Positions 24,582 through 34,050 of a stretch of 64,000 nucleotides of DNA are shown piece after piece (the stretch's first letter is position 1; every line of letters begins with the position of its first letter). The DNA is taken from the NCBI GenBank assembly GCA_020635535.1, contig JACJZP010000005.1, forward strand, positions 1 to 64,000. Reading direction: 5' to 3'. The translations under genes were made by a program, and so were the position numbers. Below the pieces are notes generated by a model, which saw only the letters and a list, made by a program, of their open reading frames with translations, did no database searches and was not told where the DNA came from. This DNA is from Flavobacteriales bacterium. GTDB lineage: Bacteria; Bacteroidota; Bacteroidia; UBA10329.

Positions 24582-26354
24582 ATGAAACAGTTTTTCAAAT
24601 TCATGTTTGCCAGCGCCCTGGGTTTGGTAGTTGGCATCTTTCTCTTAATTGCTATTCTGGCGGGCATTGGTGCATCCATGGGAGACCAGAAAAAAGTTGA
24701 GGTCAAGGATAATTCGGTTCTTCACATTAAACTGAACTTCGAGATCAAAGAACGCGGAATAAACAGCCCGTTCGGAAACTTCGATCCCAGCACATTTGAG
24801 CCAAAACCGTCAGTAGGATTGAATGACATTCTGAAAAGCCTTGAGAATGCGGCTAACGATGATAAGATAAAGGGGATCTACCTCGATCTTCAAAGTATTC
24901 AGGCCGGAATGGCAACTGTTGAGGAAGTGCGTAATGCGCTTTTGGAGTTCAAAGAAAGTGGCAAGTGGATTGTTGCTTACAGCGAGATCTATTCGCAAAA
25001 GGCCTACTATTTGGCTTCTGTAGCCGATGAGGTTTGGCTAAACCCAGAAGGAATGCTAGAGTGGAAAGGGCTTGGGGCTCAACTGATGTTCCTTAAGGGA
25101 ATGTTTGAAAAGCTTGAGGTTGAGCCACAGATAATCCGCTATGGCAAATTCAAAAGTGCCATTGAACCGTTGATTCTGGATAAAATGAGCGAGGCCAACC
25201 GTATGCAGACCATGACTTACATGTCTGACCTATGGAATCAGATACTTTCAGGTGTTTCTGAAGGGCGAAGTAAGGCAGTTGCCGATCTGGATGCTTTGGC
25301 ACAGAATGCCACCATTCAAAATGCAGATGACGCCCTTGAGAATGGTCTTGTGGATGAGCTATTGTACAAAGATCAGGTGTTAGATAAGCTTCGCGAAAAG
25401 CTTGGAATTGAAGATGATGAGAAGAAGATAAACTACATCGGTCTTGCTAAGTACAAGGATGCTCCCAAAGCAAAACCAGATGATGAGAAAGCTTCTAAGA
25501 AAGAGAAGATAGCAGTTATCTACGCTGTAGGAAGTATTGAAGGAGGAAACGGAGATGATGAGACCATTGGCTCTGAAACCATTTCAAGTGAAATAAGAAA
25601 AGCCCGTAAAGATGATAAGGTAAAAGCCATTGTGCTTAGAGTGAACAGCCCTGGCGGTAGTGCATTGGCCTCTGATGTAATGTGGAGAGAGATTGTGCTT
25701 GCCAAGCAGGAGAAGCCTGTTGTAGTTTCGATGGGCGATGTAGCGGCCTCTGGTGGCTACTACATTTCTTGTGCTGCCGATTCAATTTTCGCCCAACCGA
25801 ACACCATCACTGGCTCAATTGGCGTATTCGGTGTGCTTTGGAATGCCAAGAAAATGATAAATAACAAACTTGGAATTCAAGTTGATACCGTGAAGACCAA
25901 TCGATTTGCAGACCTTGGAACACCTCTACGTCCACTCACCGACTTAGAGCGCGACATCATTCAAAATGGTGTAAATGAGATATACACTGATTTTATTACC
26001 AAGGTGGCCGAAGGCCGTAAGATGAAGGTTGCTGATGTTGACAGTATCGGACAAGGTCGTGTGTGGAGTGGAGAAGATGCACTACAGATCGGTCTGGTTG
26101 ATAAGCTGGGCGGAATTGACGAAGCTATTGCTTGCGCAGCAAGAATGGCCGAGGTTGAAAACTACCGTGTGTTGGAATATCCGGAGCAGAAAGAACCATT
26201 TCAGCAATTCATGGAGGAACTATCTGGAAAAGGCGAAGATGTTCTGTTGAAGCACCGTTTAGGACAATACTATGAGTATGTTAAGGATGTTGAGGAGTTG
26301 ATGAACATGGAAGGTGTTCAGGCACGTTTGCCATATCAGATCTATATCGACTGA
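24582..26354 (+). CDS. sppA: Signal peptide peptidase SppA, 67K type
   Basis: 590-residue membrane-anchored S49 protease that degrades cleaved signal peptides. An N-terminal transmembrane helix (about 12-32) precedes tandem S49 domains. The catalytic dyad is spread over the two repeats as in E. coli SppA: general base Lys191 in YGKFKSAIEPL and nucleophile Ser390 in MGDVAASGGYY. LRVNSPGGSALASD is the conserved oxyanion/strand region of the second repeat. The length is in the usual 590-620 range. Monocistronic, with its own -7 box and a terminator shared with the convergent protease. Confidence 0.95.
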   Translation: MKQFFKFMFASALGLVVGIFLLIAILAGIGASMGDQKKVEVKDNSVLHIKLNFEIKERGINSPFGNFDPSTFEPKPSVGLNDILKSLENAANDDKIKGIYLDLQSIQAGMATVEEVRNALLEFKESGKWIVAYSEIYSQKAYYLASVADEVWLNPEGMLEWKGLGAQLMFLKGMFEKLEVEPQIIRYGKFKSAIEPLILDKMSEANRMQTMTYMSDLWNQILSGVSEGRSKAVADLDALAQNATIQNADDALENGLVDELLYKDQVLDKLREKLGIEDDEKKINYIGLAKYKDAPKAKPDDEKASKKEKIAVIYAVGSIEGGNGDDETIGSETISSEIRKARKDDKVKAIVLRVNSPGGSALASDVMWREIVLAKQEKPVVVSMGDVAASGGYYISCAADSIFAQPNTITGSIGVFGVLWNAKKMINNKLGIQVDTVKTNRFADLGTPLRPLTDLERDIIQNGVNEIYTDFITKVAEGRKMKVADVDSIGQGRVWSGEDALQIGLVDKLGGIDEAIACAARMAEVENYRVLEYPEQKEPFQQFMEELSGKGEDVLLKHRLGQYYEYVKDVEELMNMEGVQARLPYQIYID

Positions 26355-26373
26355 TAATCGCGATTCGAAATTG

Positions 26374-26405
26374 AAGAAAGCCCATTCGAAAGGATGGGCT
26401 TTCTT
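26374..26405. terminator. Terminator between sppA and the convergent protease
   Basis: 12-base stem AAGAAAGCCCAT/ATGGGCTTTCTT (26374-26385 with 26394-26405). It lies between two converging stops and can serve both strands. Confidence 0.85.
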
Positions 26406-26406
26406 A

Positions 26407-28026
26407 TTACCTCACAATACTGAATCGCTGATGGAGGGTCTGCCCTTGGCTGGAAATCCTTGCTACATAAATTCCTGTGGAAAGACCATTGATCACCGCC
26501 TTGTTTCCATTGATCTGCTTTTCCAGAACCAATTTTCCTTCAGCATTCATTACTTGGATCACCCAATTTGCAGAATTACTGAGCCTGATGTTCACTTCTT
26601 CAGACGCTGGATTAGGATAGATTGCCAACAGAGACGTTTCGGTTTCTGGCACTCTCAATGGGTCGCAAGGATTCCCTGAAACGGCCATCTCGGCATTTAC
26701 TCTACCATCTCCTATCAGACCCGCGTAAGGAACATTTTGCGTAAGACCATCAATATTATCTGCGGTTGACTTTATCCGTTCTATGACCTCAAGCGCGGTT
26801 AAGCAGGGAAACACAGAACGCACCAAACCTGCAATACCCGAAACTATTGGTGCGGCCATGGATGTGCCGCCTTGCGGTGGCGAGTACAGATACTGCCCAT
26901 TGAAAGTAGCCGTTGTGTAAATGTTTATTCCCGGTGCGCTCACATCCACCGAGTCGTTGTACGTGAAAGGCGCATTGACACCATTATTGAATAGATCATT
27001 CTGGTCTACCCCGGTAACACTCATAACATAGTTGTACGATGCTGGATAGTACATATTGGTTGATGTGGCATTACCGGCAGATGCAACCAACACAACATCA
27101 TTGTTAACAGCAGCCCAAGTAACGATGTCTTGGGCAACCTGACTGTAAGTTGTGTTTCCCCAAGAGCAGTTTACAACGCTACAACCATTTGCCACGCAGT
27201 ATTGAATGCCCTCATAACCATGAGTAATGGTTTGTGAGTTGTTGCCCACTTTTACAGGAAGGAATTTGCACTTGAATCCAATTCCGGCATAGCCAAGATT
27301 GTTGTCTGCAGATGCTGAAGCAATAGCAGAAACCGCATCTCCGTGAATCTCATTGTTTATGAAAAGGTTATTGTCGTTGTCAACCATATCCCAACCCGCA
27401 AAATTGTCCTCATAGGTGTCGTTATCCTCATCGCCATTGCCAATTGGGTCGTCATAATTGTATTTGATGTTTCCAACAAACTCAGGATGGTTCACATTGA
27501 TGGCTGTTTCAGTAATACCGATAACCACATTGGTATCGCCCAAGGTGATGTCCCAAGCTTCGTAAGCGTTGATATTGTCATAGTGATATGGCATAATGCT
27601 GTTAAGCTGCGAATCGTTCGGAACATATTGGTCAAAACTTACAAACTTCGGTTCAGCATAGACCACCGATTCCAGTTCAGCGATCAGCTTTGATGCAAGA
27701 ATCACGTCTACCGATTCGGGTACACGCAACTCATAGATCAACGATATATCGGCCATTTTCAGGCCTTGTGCGTTGAATTCGGTAGCTGGTGGAGCAACCT
27801 GAGGAAATTTCTTTTGCAAACTTTCAAACCCAAGCTCCTCAAGCACTTTCAACAATTCAGGTATAGCAATGGCATTTTCTGAACACGCAGTGCGGTAATT
27901 CCCGTCAATTTTCAAGTTGACAATACCGGCCAAGTACTTGTCTCCGTTCTCTGCAGTGAGCAGTTTCTGTTGCGCAAAAAGAGAAATAGGAAGCAGGAAT
28001 AATAATGATGCAAGAAGTCTTTTCAT
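26407..28026 (-). CDS. T9SS-secreted S8 (subtilisin-like) peptidase with altered Asp motif
   Basis: 539 residues: signal peptide (MKRLLASLLFLLPISLFAQQ), propeptide-like region (about 20-140), S8 domain (about 145-435) and a type A sorting domain (YPNPASEEV...GIYVARI...RFSIVR). Catalytic His228 is in IHGDAVSA and Ser389 in GGTSMAAP; the oxyanion Asn is in ASAGN. At the Asp site the usual DTG/DSG reads ETA, with Glu173 at the Asp position. The start at 28026 gives a clean signal peptide; an extended frame to 28080 overlaps the upstream gene. It is either active with Glu or a weakened or dead protease. Confidence 0.9.
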   Translation of the reverse strand: MKRLLASLLFLLPISLFAQQKLLTAENGDKYLAGIVNLKIDGNYRTACSENAIAIPELLKVLEELGFESLQKKFPQVAPPATEFNAQGLKMADISLIYELRVPESVDVILASKLIAELESVVYAEPKFVSFDQYVPNDSQLNSIMPYHYDNINAYEAWDITLGDTNVVIGITETAINVNHPEFVGNIKYNYDDPIGNGDEDNDTYEDNFAGWDMVDNDNNLFINNEIHGDAVSAIASASADNNLGYAGIGFKCKFLPVKVGNNSQTITHGYEGIQYCVANGCSVVNCSWGNTTYSQVAQDIVTWAAVNNDVVLVASAGNATSTNMYYPASYNYVMSVTGVDQNDLFNNGVNAPFTYNDSVDVSAPGINIYTTATFNGQYLYSPPQGGTSMAAPIVSGIAGLVRSVFPCLTALEVIERIKSTADNIDGLTQNVPYAGLIGDGRVNAEMAVSGNPCDPLRVPETETSLLAIYPNPASEEVNIRLSNSANWVIQVMNAEGKLVLEKQINGNKAVINGLSTGIYVARISSQGQTLHQRFSIVR

Positions 28027-28036
28027 GCTTATGAAG

Positions 28037-28483
28037 TTACTTATTGTGAGCAGGAATTTCATCCAAGAAATTGAATTCATTGTTTTCGAGAACGCGGCAA
28101 CAGTAATGCTGCATGCCGTTACTTATAAGTAATAACGGTGCGCTGATAAAACGGTTGTATCTGCCCAACTGAAAAAAAGTTTCCTTGCCGAGTTTCTCAG
28201 TTGGTGCTTTGCACTCTACCAGCAATTGTGGTTTGCCATTGGTGTTGTAAATAAGTAAGTCGGCTCGTTTGGTGCGATTACCGCCTTTTACTTCCCGCTC
28301 AATTCTCATGAGCGACACTGGATAATTCAGTTCATTAATTAGGTAAGAAATCAGGTTTTGACGCACCCACTCCTCTGGTGTAAGCACCAAGAACTTCTTC
28401 CTCACCCTGCAGAAAATAAAGTGCTTGCCGTTCTCCTGTTTCAGGCGTTGTTCGTATTCTGGAAGATTCAACTTTGGCAGCAT
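28037..28483 (-). CDS. HsdR N-terminal-like PD-(D/E)XK nuclease-fold protein
   Basis: 148-residue protein of the type found widely in Bacteroidota and named after the N-terminal domain of type I restriction R subunits. The nuclease-fold motif is visible: D75 in KRADLLIYN, then E90-x-K92 in LLVECKAP. The N-terminus LNLPEYEQRL...LTPEEWVRQNLI is characteristic. No modification or specificity subunit is nearby, so a restriction role is unlikely. ATG at 28483 is preferred to a TTG at 28504, because the TTG precedes a TATATTCG promoter-like box that abuts this ATG. Confidence 0.82.
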   Translation of the reverse strand: MLPKLNLPEYEQRLKQENGKHFIFCRVRKKFLVLTPEEWVRQNLISYLINELNYPVSLMRIEREVKGGNRTKRADLLIYNTNGKPQLLVECKAPTEKLGKETFFQLGRYNRFISAPLLLISNGMQHYCCRVLENNEFNFLDEIPAHNK

Positions 28484-28539
28484 TGGTCGAATATATATAG
28501 CCAAACACCATTAAAACGCAGATGCTGGAAATTTAGATG

Positions 28540-28547
28540 TACTTTCG
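28540..28547 (+). promoter_or_regulatory. -7 promoter box for the cold-shock gene
   Basis: TACTTTCG, a 7-of-8 match to TAnnTTTG, 21 bases before the ATG. Confidence 0.35.
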
Positions 28548-28568
28548 TGGCTTATCTAAAACAATAAT

Positions 28569-28760
28569 ATGAGTAACGGTACAGTAAAATTTTTCAATGA
28601 AACCAAAGGTTTCGGTTTCATTACTCCTGAAAATGGAGGTAAAGACGTTTTTGTTCACGTAAGTGGACTGGTTGACGAAGTCAGAGATGGCGATAAGGTA
28701 ACCTATGATGTACAAGAAACGCCTAAAGGATTAAGCGCAAAGAATGTGAAAGTGGTCTAA
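28569..28760 (+). CDS. Cold-shock protein, CspA family
   Basis: 63-residue single cold-shock domain that binds single-stranded RNA/DNA and melts mRNA structure. RNP1 KGFGFITP and RNP2 VFVHVSGL are both intact, and MSNGTVKFFNETKGFGF is typical. Cytoplasmic. Followed at once by a strong terminator, so it is monocistronic and probably abundant. Whether it is cold-induced cannot be told. Confidence 0.96.
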   Translation: MSNGTVKFFNETKGFGFITPENGGKDVFVHVSGLVDEVRDGDKVTYDVQETPKGLSAKNVKVV

Positions 28761-28784
28761 GCCACCCAACATAAACTGAATCGG

Positions 28785-28815
28785 AAGCCCCTCACAATTG
28801 TGAGGGGCTTTTTTA
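28785..28815 (+). terminator. Intrinsic terminator after the cold-shock gene
   Basis: AAGCCCCTCACA/TGTGAGGGGCTT palindromic stem with minimal loop (28785-28810), followed by TTTTT. Confidence 0.9.
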
Positions 28816-28845
28816 TGCTTCGTTCTTCCTTAACTTCACGGCCCC

Positions 28846-29616
28846 ATGAAAACCAAAGACGAGATCGTTCAGAATTGGCTACCTCGCTACACGGGCGTGG
28901 AGGTGGAGAAGTTCGGTAAGTATATTCTGCTTACCAACTTCCACAATTATGTAGAGAAGTTTGCCGAAATGAATGGTGTGGAGGTGAATGGAGTAGGTAA
29001 TTCAATGCCTTCTGCCACAGCAGGAGATATTACCATCATCAACTTTGGAATGGGTACGGCCAATGCAGCCACCATTATGGATCTGCTTACTGCTGTTGAG
29101 CCCAAAGCCTGCCTGTTTCTGGGCAAGTGCGGGGGGCTGAAAAAGAAGAATGCACTGGGCGATCTGGTCATTCCAATAGCGGCAATACGAGGTGAGGGAA
29201 CCTCCAATGATTACCTGCCACCTGAAGTACCGGCCTTGCCCGCGTTCGGATTGCAGAAGGCGGTCTCAACCACTATCCGCGATTTCGGTTATGATTATTG
29301 GACAGGAACCGTCTACACCACCAACCGCAGAGTGTGGGAGCATGATGAAAAGTTCAAAAGAAAGCTCCGAAAAGTGCGCGCCATGGGTATTGACATGGAA
29401 ACAGCTACGCTGTTTGTTACAGGCTTCTATAATGAGATACCAACTGGGGCTTTGTTGCTTGTTTCGGATCAACCCATGATTCCGTCAGGTGTTAAAACCG
29501 AGGAGAGCGATAAGAAGATTACGGCCGATTTTGTGGACCGCCACATTCGCATTGGCATCCGCTCGTTGGAGCAATTGATCAACAATGGTCTTACGGTAAA
29601 ACACCTGCGTTTCTAA
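28846..29616 (+). CDS. amn: AMP nucleosidase, short form
   Basis: 256-residue enzyme of the nucleoside phosphorylase superfamily that hydrolyses AMP to adenine and ribose 5-phosphate. It lacks the N-terminal domain of the ~480-residue E. coli enzyme, as is usual in Bacteroidota. Signatures: ITIINFGMGTANAATIMDLL, CLFLGKCGGL, DMETATLFVTGF and LLLVSDQPM. Its stop overlaps the holA start by one base (TAATG), so the pair is coupled. Confidence 0.92.
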   Translation: MKTKDEIVQNWLPRYTGVEVEKFGKYILLTNFHNYVEKFAEMNGVEVNGVGNSMPSATAGDITIINFGMGTANAATIMDLLTAVEPKACLFLGKCGGLKKKNALGDLVIPIAAIRGEGTSNDYLPPEVPALPAFGLQKAVSTTIRDFGYDYWTGTVYTTNRRVWEHDEKFKRKLRKVRAMGIDMETATLFVTGFYNEIPTGALLLVSDQPMIPSGVKTEESDKKITADFVDRHIRIGIRSLEQLINNGLTVKHLRF

Positions 29617-30653
29617 TGCCCATTCGCAACATATTGGCCGAAATGCGCGCGGGCAATTACAAGCCTATTTATTTCCTACAGGGTGAAGAGCCGTTCTACA
29701 TAGACCGCATATCAGATTACATTGCCGAGCACGCGCTGACAGAGGACGAGAAAAGCTTCAACCAGACGGTGCTTTACGGTCTGGATACTGATGTGGCTAC
29801 CATTGTTTCAGAAGCCAAGCGCTTTCCAATGATGGCGCAGCGGCAAGTGGTTATTATTAAGGAAGCACAACGCGTTAAGAATTTGGTTCCAAGTGGCGAA
29901 GATGCCAAGAGCGAACTTCTCAGCTACTTGGAGAACCCGCAGCCAAGCACGGTGCTGGTCTTTTGCCACAAGTACAAGAAGATAGACACCCGAAAGAAGA
30001 TCGGTAAGGCCATTAAGGCCGCTGCCGAAAAACATGGCGTGTTCTTTACTTCAGACAAGATAAAGGATTGGAACCTGAGTGGTTGGATCACCGAGCATGT
30101 TCAATCTCTGGGCTATCACATTGACCCACGAACCGCTAATATCCTTTCAGAATACTTGGGTAACGACCTGGGCAAGATCGACAATGAATTGAGCAAACTC
30201 TTCATTGACCTTGAACCTGGTGGCCACATAACGCCAGAACTCATTGAGCGTAACATTGGCATCAGCAAAGACTACAACGTTTTTGAGTTGCAGAACGCCA
30301 TTCTGCATCGCGATGTGAACAAGGCCAACCGCATCATCATTCATTTTGCGCATAACCAGAAGGAGCACCCCATTCAGATGTTGGTGTCAACGCTACATGG
30401 TTTCTTCTACCGCATTATGCTGCTGCAATACCTGCAAAAGCGCAACCGTGCCAATGAAGCCGCCAGCGTGCTACGGGTTCCACCGTTCATTCTGAAGGAT
30501 TACCAGATGGGCGCACGTAATTTCTCAGACAAGAAACTTCGCAGCATTTTCCGCTACCTGCGCGAAACCGACAATAAGAGCAAAGGCATTGATAATGTGA
30601 GTACCGATGCAGGAGACCTGATGAAGGAACTCATGTTCAAAGTGCTGCACTGA
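29616..30653 (+). CDS. holA: DNA polymerase III subunit delta
   Basis: 345-residue clamp-loader delta subunit that opens the beta clamp. It has the expected N-terminal ATPase-like fold without a Walker motif (YKPIYFLQGEEPFYIDRISDYI), clamp-interacting QRQVVIIKEAQ, and a helical C-terminal collar domain with LRVPPFILKDYQMGARNFSDKKL. Coupled to amn by a one-base overlap. Its stop directly abuts the stop of the convergent giant adhesin gene, with no visible terminator. Confidence 0.93.
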   Translation: MPIRNILAEMRAGNYKPIYFLQGEEPFYIDRISDYIAEHALTEDEKSFNQTVLYGLDTDVATIVSEAKRFPMMAQRQVVIIKEAQRVKNLVPSGEDAKSELLSYLENPQPSTVLVFCHKYKKIDTRKKIGKAIKAAAEKHGVFFTSDKIKDWNLSGWITEHVQSLGYHIDPRTANILSEYLGNDLGKIDNELSKLFIDLEPGGHITPELIERNIGISKDYNVFELQNAILHRDVNKANRIIIHFAHNQKEHPIQMLVSTLHGFFYRIMLLQYLQKRNRANEAASVLRVPPFILKDYQMGARNFSDKKLRSIFRYLRETDNKSKGIDNVSTDAGDLMKELMFKVLH

Positions 30654-33600
30654 TCAGCGCAACAGATTGAAATGTCCAGTGTACAGGTGATCCTGCTCGT
30701 AAATGTCGAGGATGTAGAATTCGTAAACGTATAGCCCTGCTTGTACCTGTTTGCCTTTGTAGGTGCCATCCCAGCCATAATCAGGCGAATTCGATTCGAA
30801 AAGCAGTTCGCCCCAGCGGTCAGATATCTTCATGTTGTAGATCTGAACGGCCTCGCCTGTTCCGTAAAACGTTTCGTTGATTCCGTCATCATCAGGCGTA
30901 AACGCAGACGGAATGTAGAAGGTGAAGATCGGGTCGACCACGATCTTGCCATAAGCCACATCCTGACAATCGCCATTGGTAACGATCAAGACCACGTCAT
31001 AAATTCCAGGTTCACCATAAGTGTGTTCAGGAACAATTTCTTCTGAGGTGGTTCCGTCTCCAAAATTCCAATACCATTCCAAGCCATGCTCAGACGATTC
31101 AGCAAGCTCAAGCTCCGCATCCAATAACGAGACCCTTTCCTTCAGAATATCGAAACGGGCCACAGGTGTTATGTTGGCACGAACTGCGTCCTCAACGGTA
31201 ATAACCGTGTTGCATCCTTCGGCACTTGTTACTGAAAGCGTTATGTCGTAGTATCCCGAATCTGGATAAACGTTGGTCGGATTGGGACTTGTAGATATGG
31301 TGCTGTCGCCAAGGTTCCATAGGTATTGGTCAAGTACTCCAGAAGCAATGGTGGATTCATCAATAAAAAGCACTTCATGAGGCGTGCAGCCTTCAGCCGT
31401 GTACACCGAAAATGCTGGTTCCGGATTCGGGAATACTTCAATTTGCGTTGTGCCAGTTGCCGCACAACCGCTATCGGTAGTTGCTGTAAGCGAAACCGTG
31501 AAAATTCCGTGGTCAGCATAGGTATTGGCAGCCACAATATCAGTTGATGTGTTGCCATCACCAAAGTCCCAGTTCCAATCTGTGATTGTGTTGTCTTGTG
31601 GTATCGTATTGTTCGCAAACGAGGTTTCGTCATTCAAGCAGGTATCAATTCCAGAAATACTTACCACCGGTACCGGATTTACAATAACCTGATGAACAGC
31701 AGTGTCAGAACAACCCGCATTAGTAGTTGCTATCAATTCAACCGTATAAATGCCAGTTGATTGGTAGAGATAGGATGGATTCTGTTGGCTTGATGTGCCA
31801 AAATTGTCACCGAACTCCCATTGCCAATTAATTACGGTTGTCAGAAGAACGGTTGATTCGTCTGTGAACTGTGTGGCATTGCCTTCGCAGACAATTGTTG
31901 AAGTGAACTCAGCTTCTGGTTTATCATGTACAATAATGACGCTTTGCACGTAGTTCTGGCATCCGTTATTATCGGTGATGATCAGCGTGACGGTATAAGG
32001 ACTGAAGGCAAAATTATCGTAGAAGAAAGTAGGGTTGTCCAAACTGCTTTGCGTGTTCGGGTATGCAGGTAAAAAGGCATTGTCTCCAAAATCCCAATGC
32101 ACATCTGTAATGCTTCCTGAAGTCTCATTCTCAAATTGGATCTCTTCAAACTCACAGAATTCCTGACCATCTGTAATATTCATCTGAGGTTCTGGTAAAG
32201 GAAGAACCGTGGCCGACTCTGAATGTGTTGCTTGACAGCCGTTCGCATCGGTAATATCAAGAACAATGGTGAAGGTTCCGTCTGTTGCGTAAGTGTGGGC
32301 AGGAGCCGGATTTGAACTCGAATTCCCATCACCAAAATCCCAGTTGTACACCAGACCGGTTCCACTGCTGTTGTCAGTTATGATGGTCGGGTAGGTGAGA
32401 CATACATCTGCCGGCTGTGCAAAATCAGCAACTGGCAATGGAAAAACGGTTACTTCCACATCATCGGTGCTTGAGCAACCATTGGCATCTGTTCCGGTTA
32501 CTGTAAACGTGGTGGTTGAGTTTCCACTGAAAGTTGGGTTTGCAATGGAGGCATCATCAAGCCCAGAAGCAGGCAACCAGCCGTAATTCAAAGCACCTGA
32601 AGCACCGAGCTGAACAGTCTGCTGATTGCAGATGGCCTCATCAGCACCTGCATCAACAACTGGCAGAGGATTTACGGTTATTGTCATATCATCCGTATCC
32701 ACACAGCCGTTGGCATCGGTAACGGTCAATGCGTAAAGTGTGGTTGTTGTGGGATTTGCAGATGTAGTGGCACTCGTTGCGTCTGCAAGGTCTGTAGTTG
32801 GGTTCCATAGGTATTGAACACCTCCAGATGCTGCCATCGTGGTAACATCCCCATCGCATATGGTCTGATCTGGTCCAGCGTCTGCCACGGGCAACGGGTT
32901 CACAACTATCTCAATGTCATCCGAATTCACGCAGCCATTGGCATCCATAACACCCAAGGTATAAGTGGTAGTGGTTGCGGGTGTAGCCGTTGGGTTTGAA
33001 ACTCCGGGATTATCCAAACCAGTGGTCGGATTCCACAGGAGTTGTTCTCCGCCTACCAATCCATTGGCAACTATCTGGTATGAATCACCATCACAGATCG
33101 ATTGGTCAGAACCAAGAGTGAAGTTGGGTTGAGGATTGATGGTTACCTGCGTTGTGGTACTTTCCGTACAACCTTCTGACGTGATAGTGAGTGTAACCGT
33201 GTAGGTTCCAGGTGCAGCGTAAGTGTTCGAAACCTGAGTTCCGGAGGCGGTGTTGCCATCACCAAAATCCCATTGATAATCAGTAACAAATCCGGTAGCC
33301 ACGGTAGAAGTACTTTCGAAATCTGTCGGTGTGCCCACACATTGAGAGGGCGAGGCAACAATGAAGCCCGGGTCGAGCGCATTGCAGAACTGATGAAGAT
33401 TGTTTGCGCCACCAGTAGCAGAGGTGAATCCCCAATAAACGTTCGGGTTACCACCAAAAATGTTGTTGATGATGTCTCCCGTATAGGTCAATCGCAACAC
33501 ACCATCAAAGTAAACTGTGAGGGTTTGCGTTGTAGGATTCCAAACCACATTTAGCGTGTGCCAAGCGCAATCTTCTACGTTATTGGACGAAGCACTGATG

Positions 33601-34046
33601 GGCACTGGACCAGCCAGATTGTTTGAACTCGTGTGAGAAACATCGCCATTCCGTTGAATGGCCATGTGATCATAGCTTGGTTCACCGCCATTTTGGTAAT
33701 TGTCCAGTTCAACCGCCAAGCTGGGATTGATACCTTGATAACCGATACCGCCACCCGAACTTCCTGCATTTACGCTCAAGGGCTGCAGAACAAAAGCAAT
33801 TCCATCGGCACCTCCATCATTGCATCCAAGAAATACATCGAAATTGAAATTGAACGGATTGCTCAGATCAAACAGGTTGATGTTCCAAACAGAGCCATTC
33901 TGACTATTTGAAGCAGAAGTAAGCCGCCAACAGTTGCAAGAGGTGGAAACGGCATTACCATTAACCTGATACTGAGCAGATGAGCTTTCGGCAAACACGC
34001 TGAAAAGCAGGATGAAAAGGAATTTTGGAAGCGCTTTCAACCTCAT
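30654..34046 (-). CDS. Giant surface protein: L-type lectin, PKD repeats, type B sorting domain
   Basis: 1130 residues: signal peptide ending SSAQ, an L-type (legume-like) lectin domain (about 25-230, GADGIAFVLQP..., LAVELDNYQN, VYWGFTSATGG), then a PKD domain. Several Ig-like repeats of the form NPLPVADAGPDQTICDGD..LxATGG..YxWNPTTGL follow, about six more PKD domains (WDFGDGxxS), and a gliding-motility-associated type B C-terminal domain (FTPDDDGINE...ISDRWGELLF...WDGTYKGKQV). It is probably exported by T9SS and displayed on or attached to the surface, binding glycans through the lectin domain. No motor or T9SS gene is adjacent. Confidence 0.9.
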   Translation of the reverse strand: MRLKALPKFLFILLFSVFAESSSAQYQVNGNAVSTSCNCWRLTSASNSQNGSVWNINLFDLSNPFNFNFDVFLGCNDGGADGIAFVLQPLSVNAGSSGGGIGYQGINPSLAVELDNYQNGGEPSYDHMAIQRNGDVSHTSSNNLAGPVPISASSNNVEDCAWHTLNVVWNPTTQTLTVYFDGVLRLTYTGDIINNIFGGNPNVYWGFTSATGGANNLHQFCNALDPGFIVASPSQCVGTPTDFESTSTVATGFVTDYQWDFGDGNTASGTQVSNTYAAPGTYTVTLTITSEGCTESTTTQVTINPQPNFTLGSDQSICDGDSYQIVANGLVGGEQLLWNPTTGLDNPGVSNPTATPATTTTYTLGVMDANGCVNSDDIEIVVNPLPVADAGPDQTICDGDVTTMAASGGVQYLWNPTTDLADATSATTSANPTTTTLYALTVTDANGCVDTDDMTITVNPLPVVDAGADEAICNQQTVQLGASGALNYGWLPASGLDDASIANPTFSGNSTTTFTVTGTDANGCSSTDDVEVTVFPLPVADFAQPADVCLTYPTIITDNSSGTGLVYNWDFGDGNSSSNPAPAHTYATDGTFTIVLDITDANGCQATHSESATVLPLPEPQMNITDGQEFCEFEEIQFENETSGSITDVHWDFGDNAFLPAYPNTQSSLDNPTFFYDNFAFSPYTVTLIITDNNGCQNYVQSVIIVHDKPEAEFTSTIVCEGNATQFTDESTVLLTTVINWQWEFGDNFGTSSQQNPSYLYQSTGIYTVELIATTNAGCSDTAVHQVIVNPVPVVSISGIDTCLNDETSFANNTIPQDNTITDWNWDFGDGNTSTDIVAANTYADHGIFTVSLTATTDSGCAATGTTQIEVFPNPEPAFSVYTAEGCTPHEVLFIDESTIASGVLDQYLWNLGDSTISTSPNPTNVYPDSGYYDITLSVTSAEGCNTVITVEDAVRANITPVARFDILKERVSLLDAELELAESSEHGLEWYWNFGDGTTSEEIVPEHTYGEPGIYDVVLIVTNGDCQDVAYGKIVVDPIFTFYIPSAFTPDDDGINETFYGTGEAVQIYNMKISDRWGELLFESNSPDYGWDGTYKGKQVQAGLYVYEFYILDIYEQDHLYTGHFNLLR

Positions 34047-34050
34047 ATAG

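Noticed and set aside
28037..28483. Restriction-modification system
   Set aside because: Only a stand-alone HsdR-N-like protein is present; no methylase, specificity or helicase gene is nearby.
28484..28504. Upstream TTG start for the HsdR-N-like gene
   Set aside because: It precedes a promoter-like box that abuts the downstream ATG, and homologues start near the LNLPEY motif.
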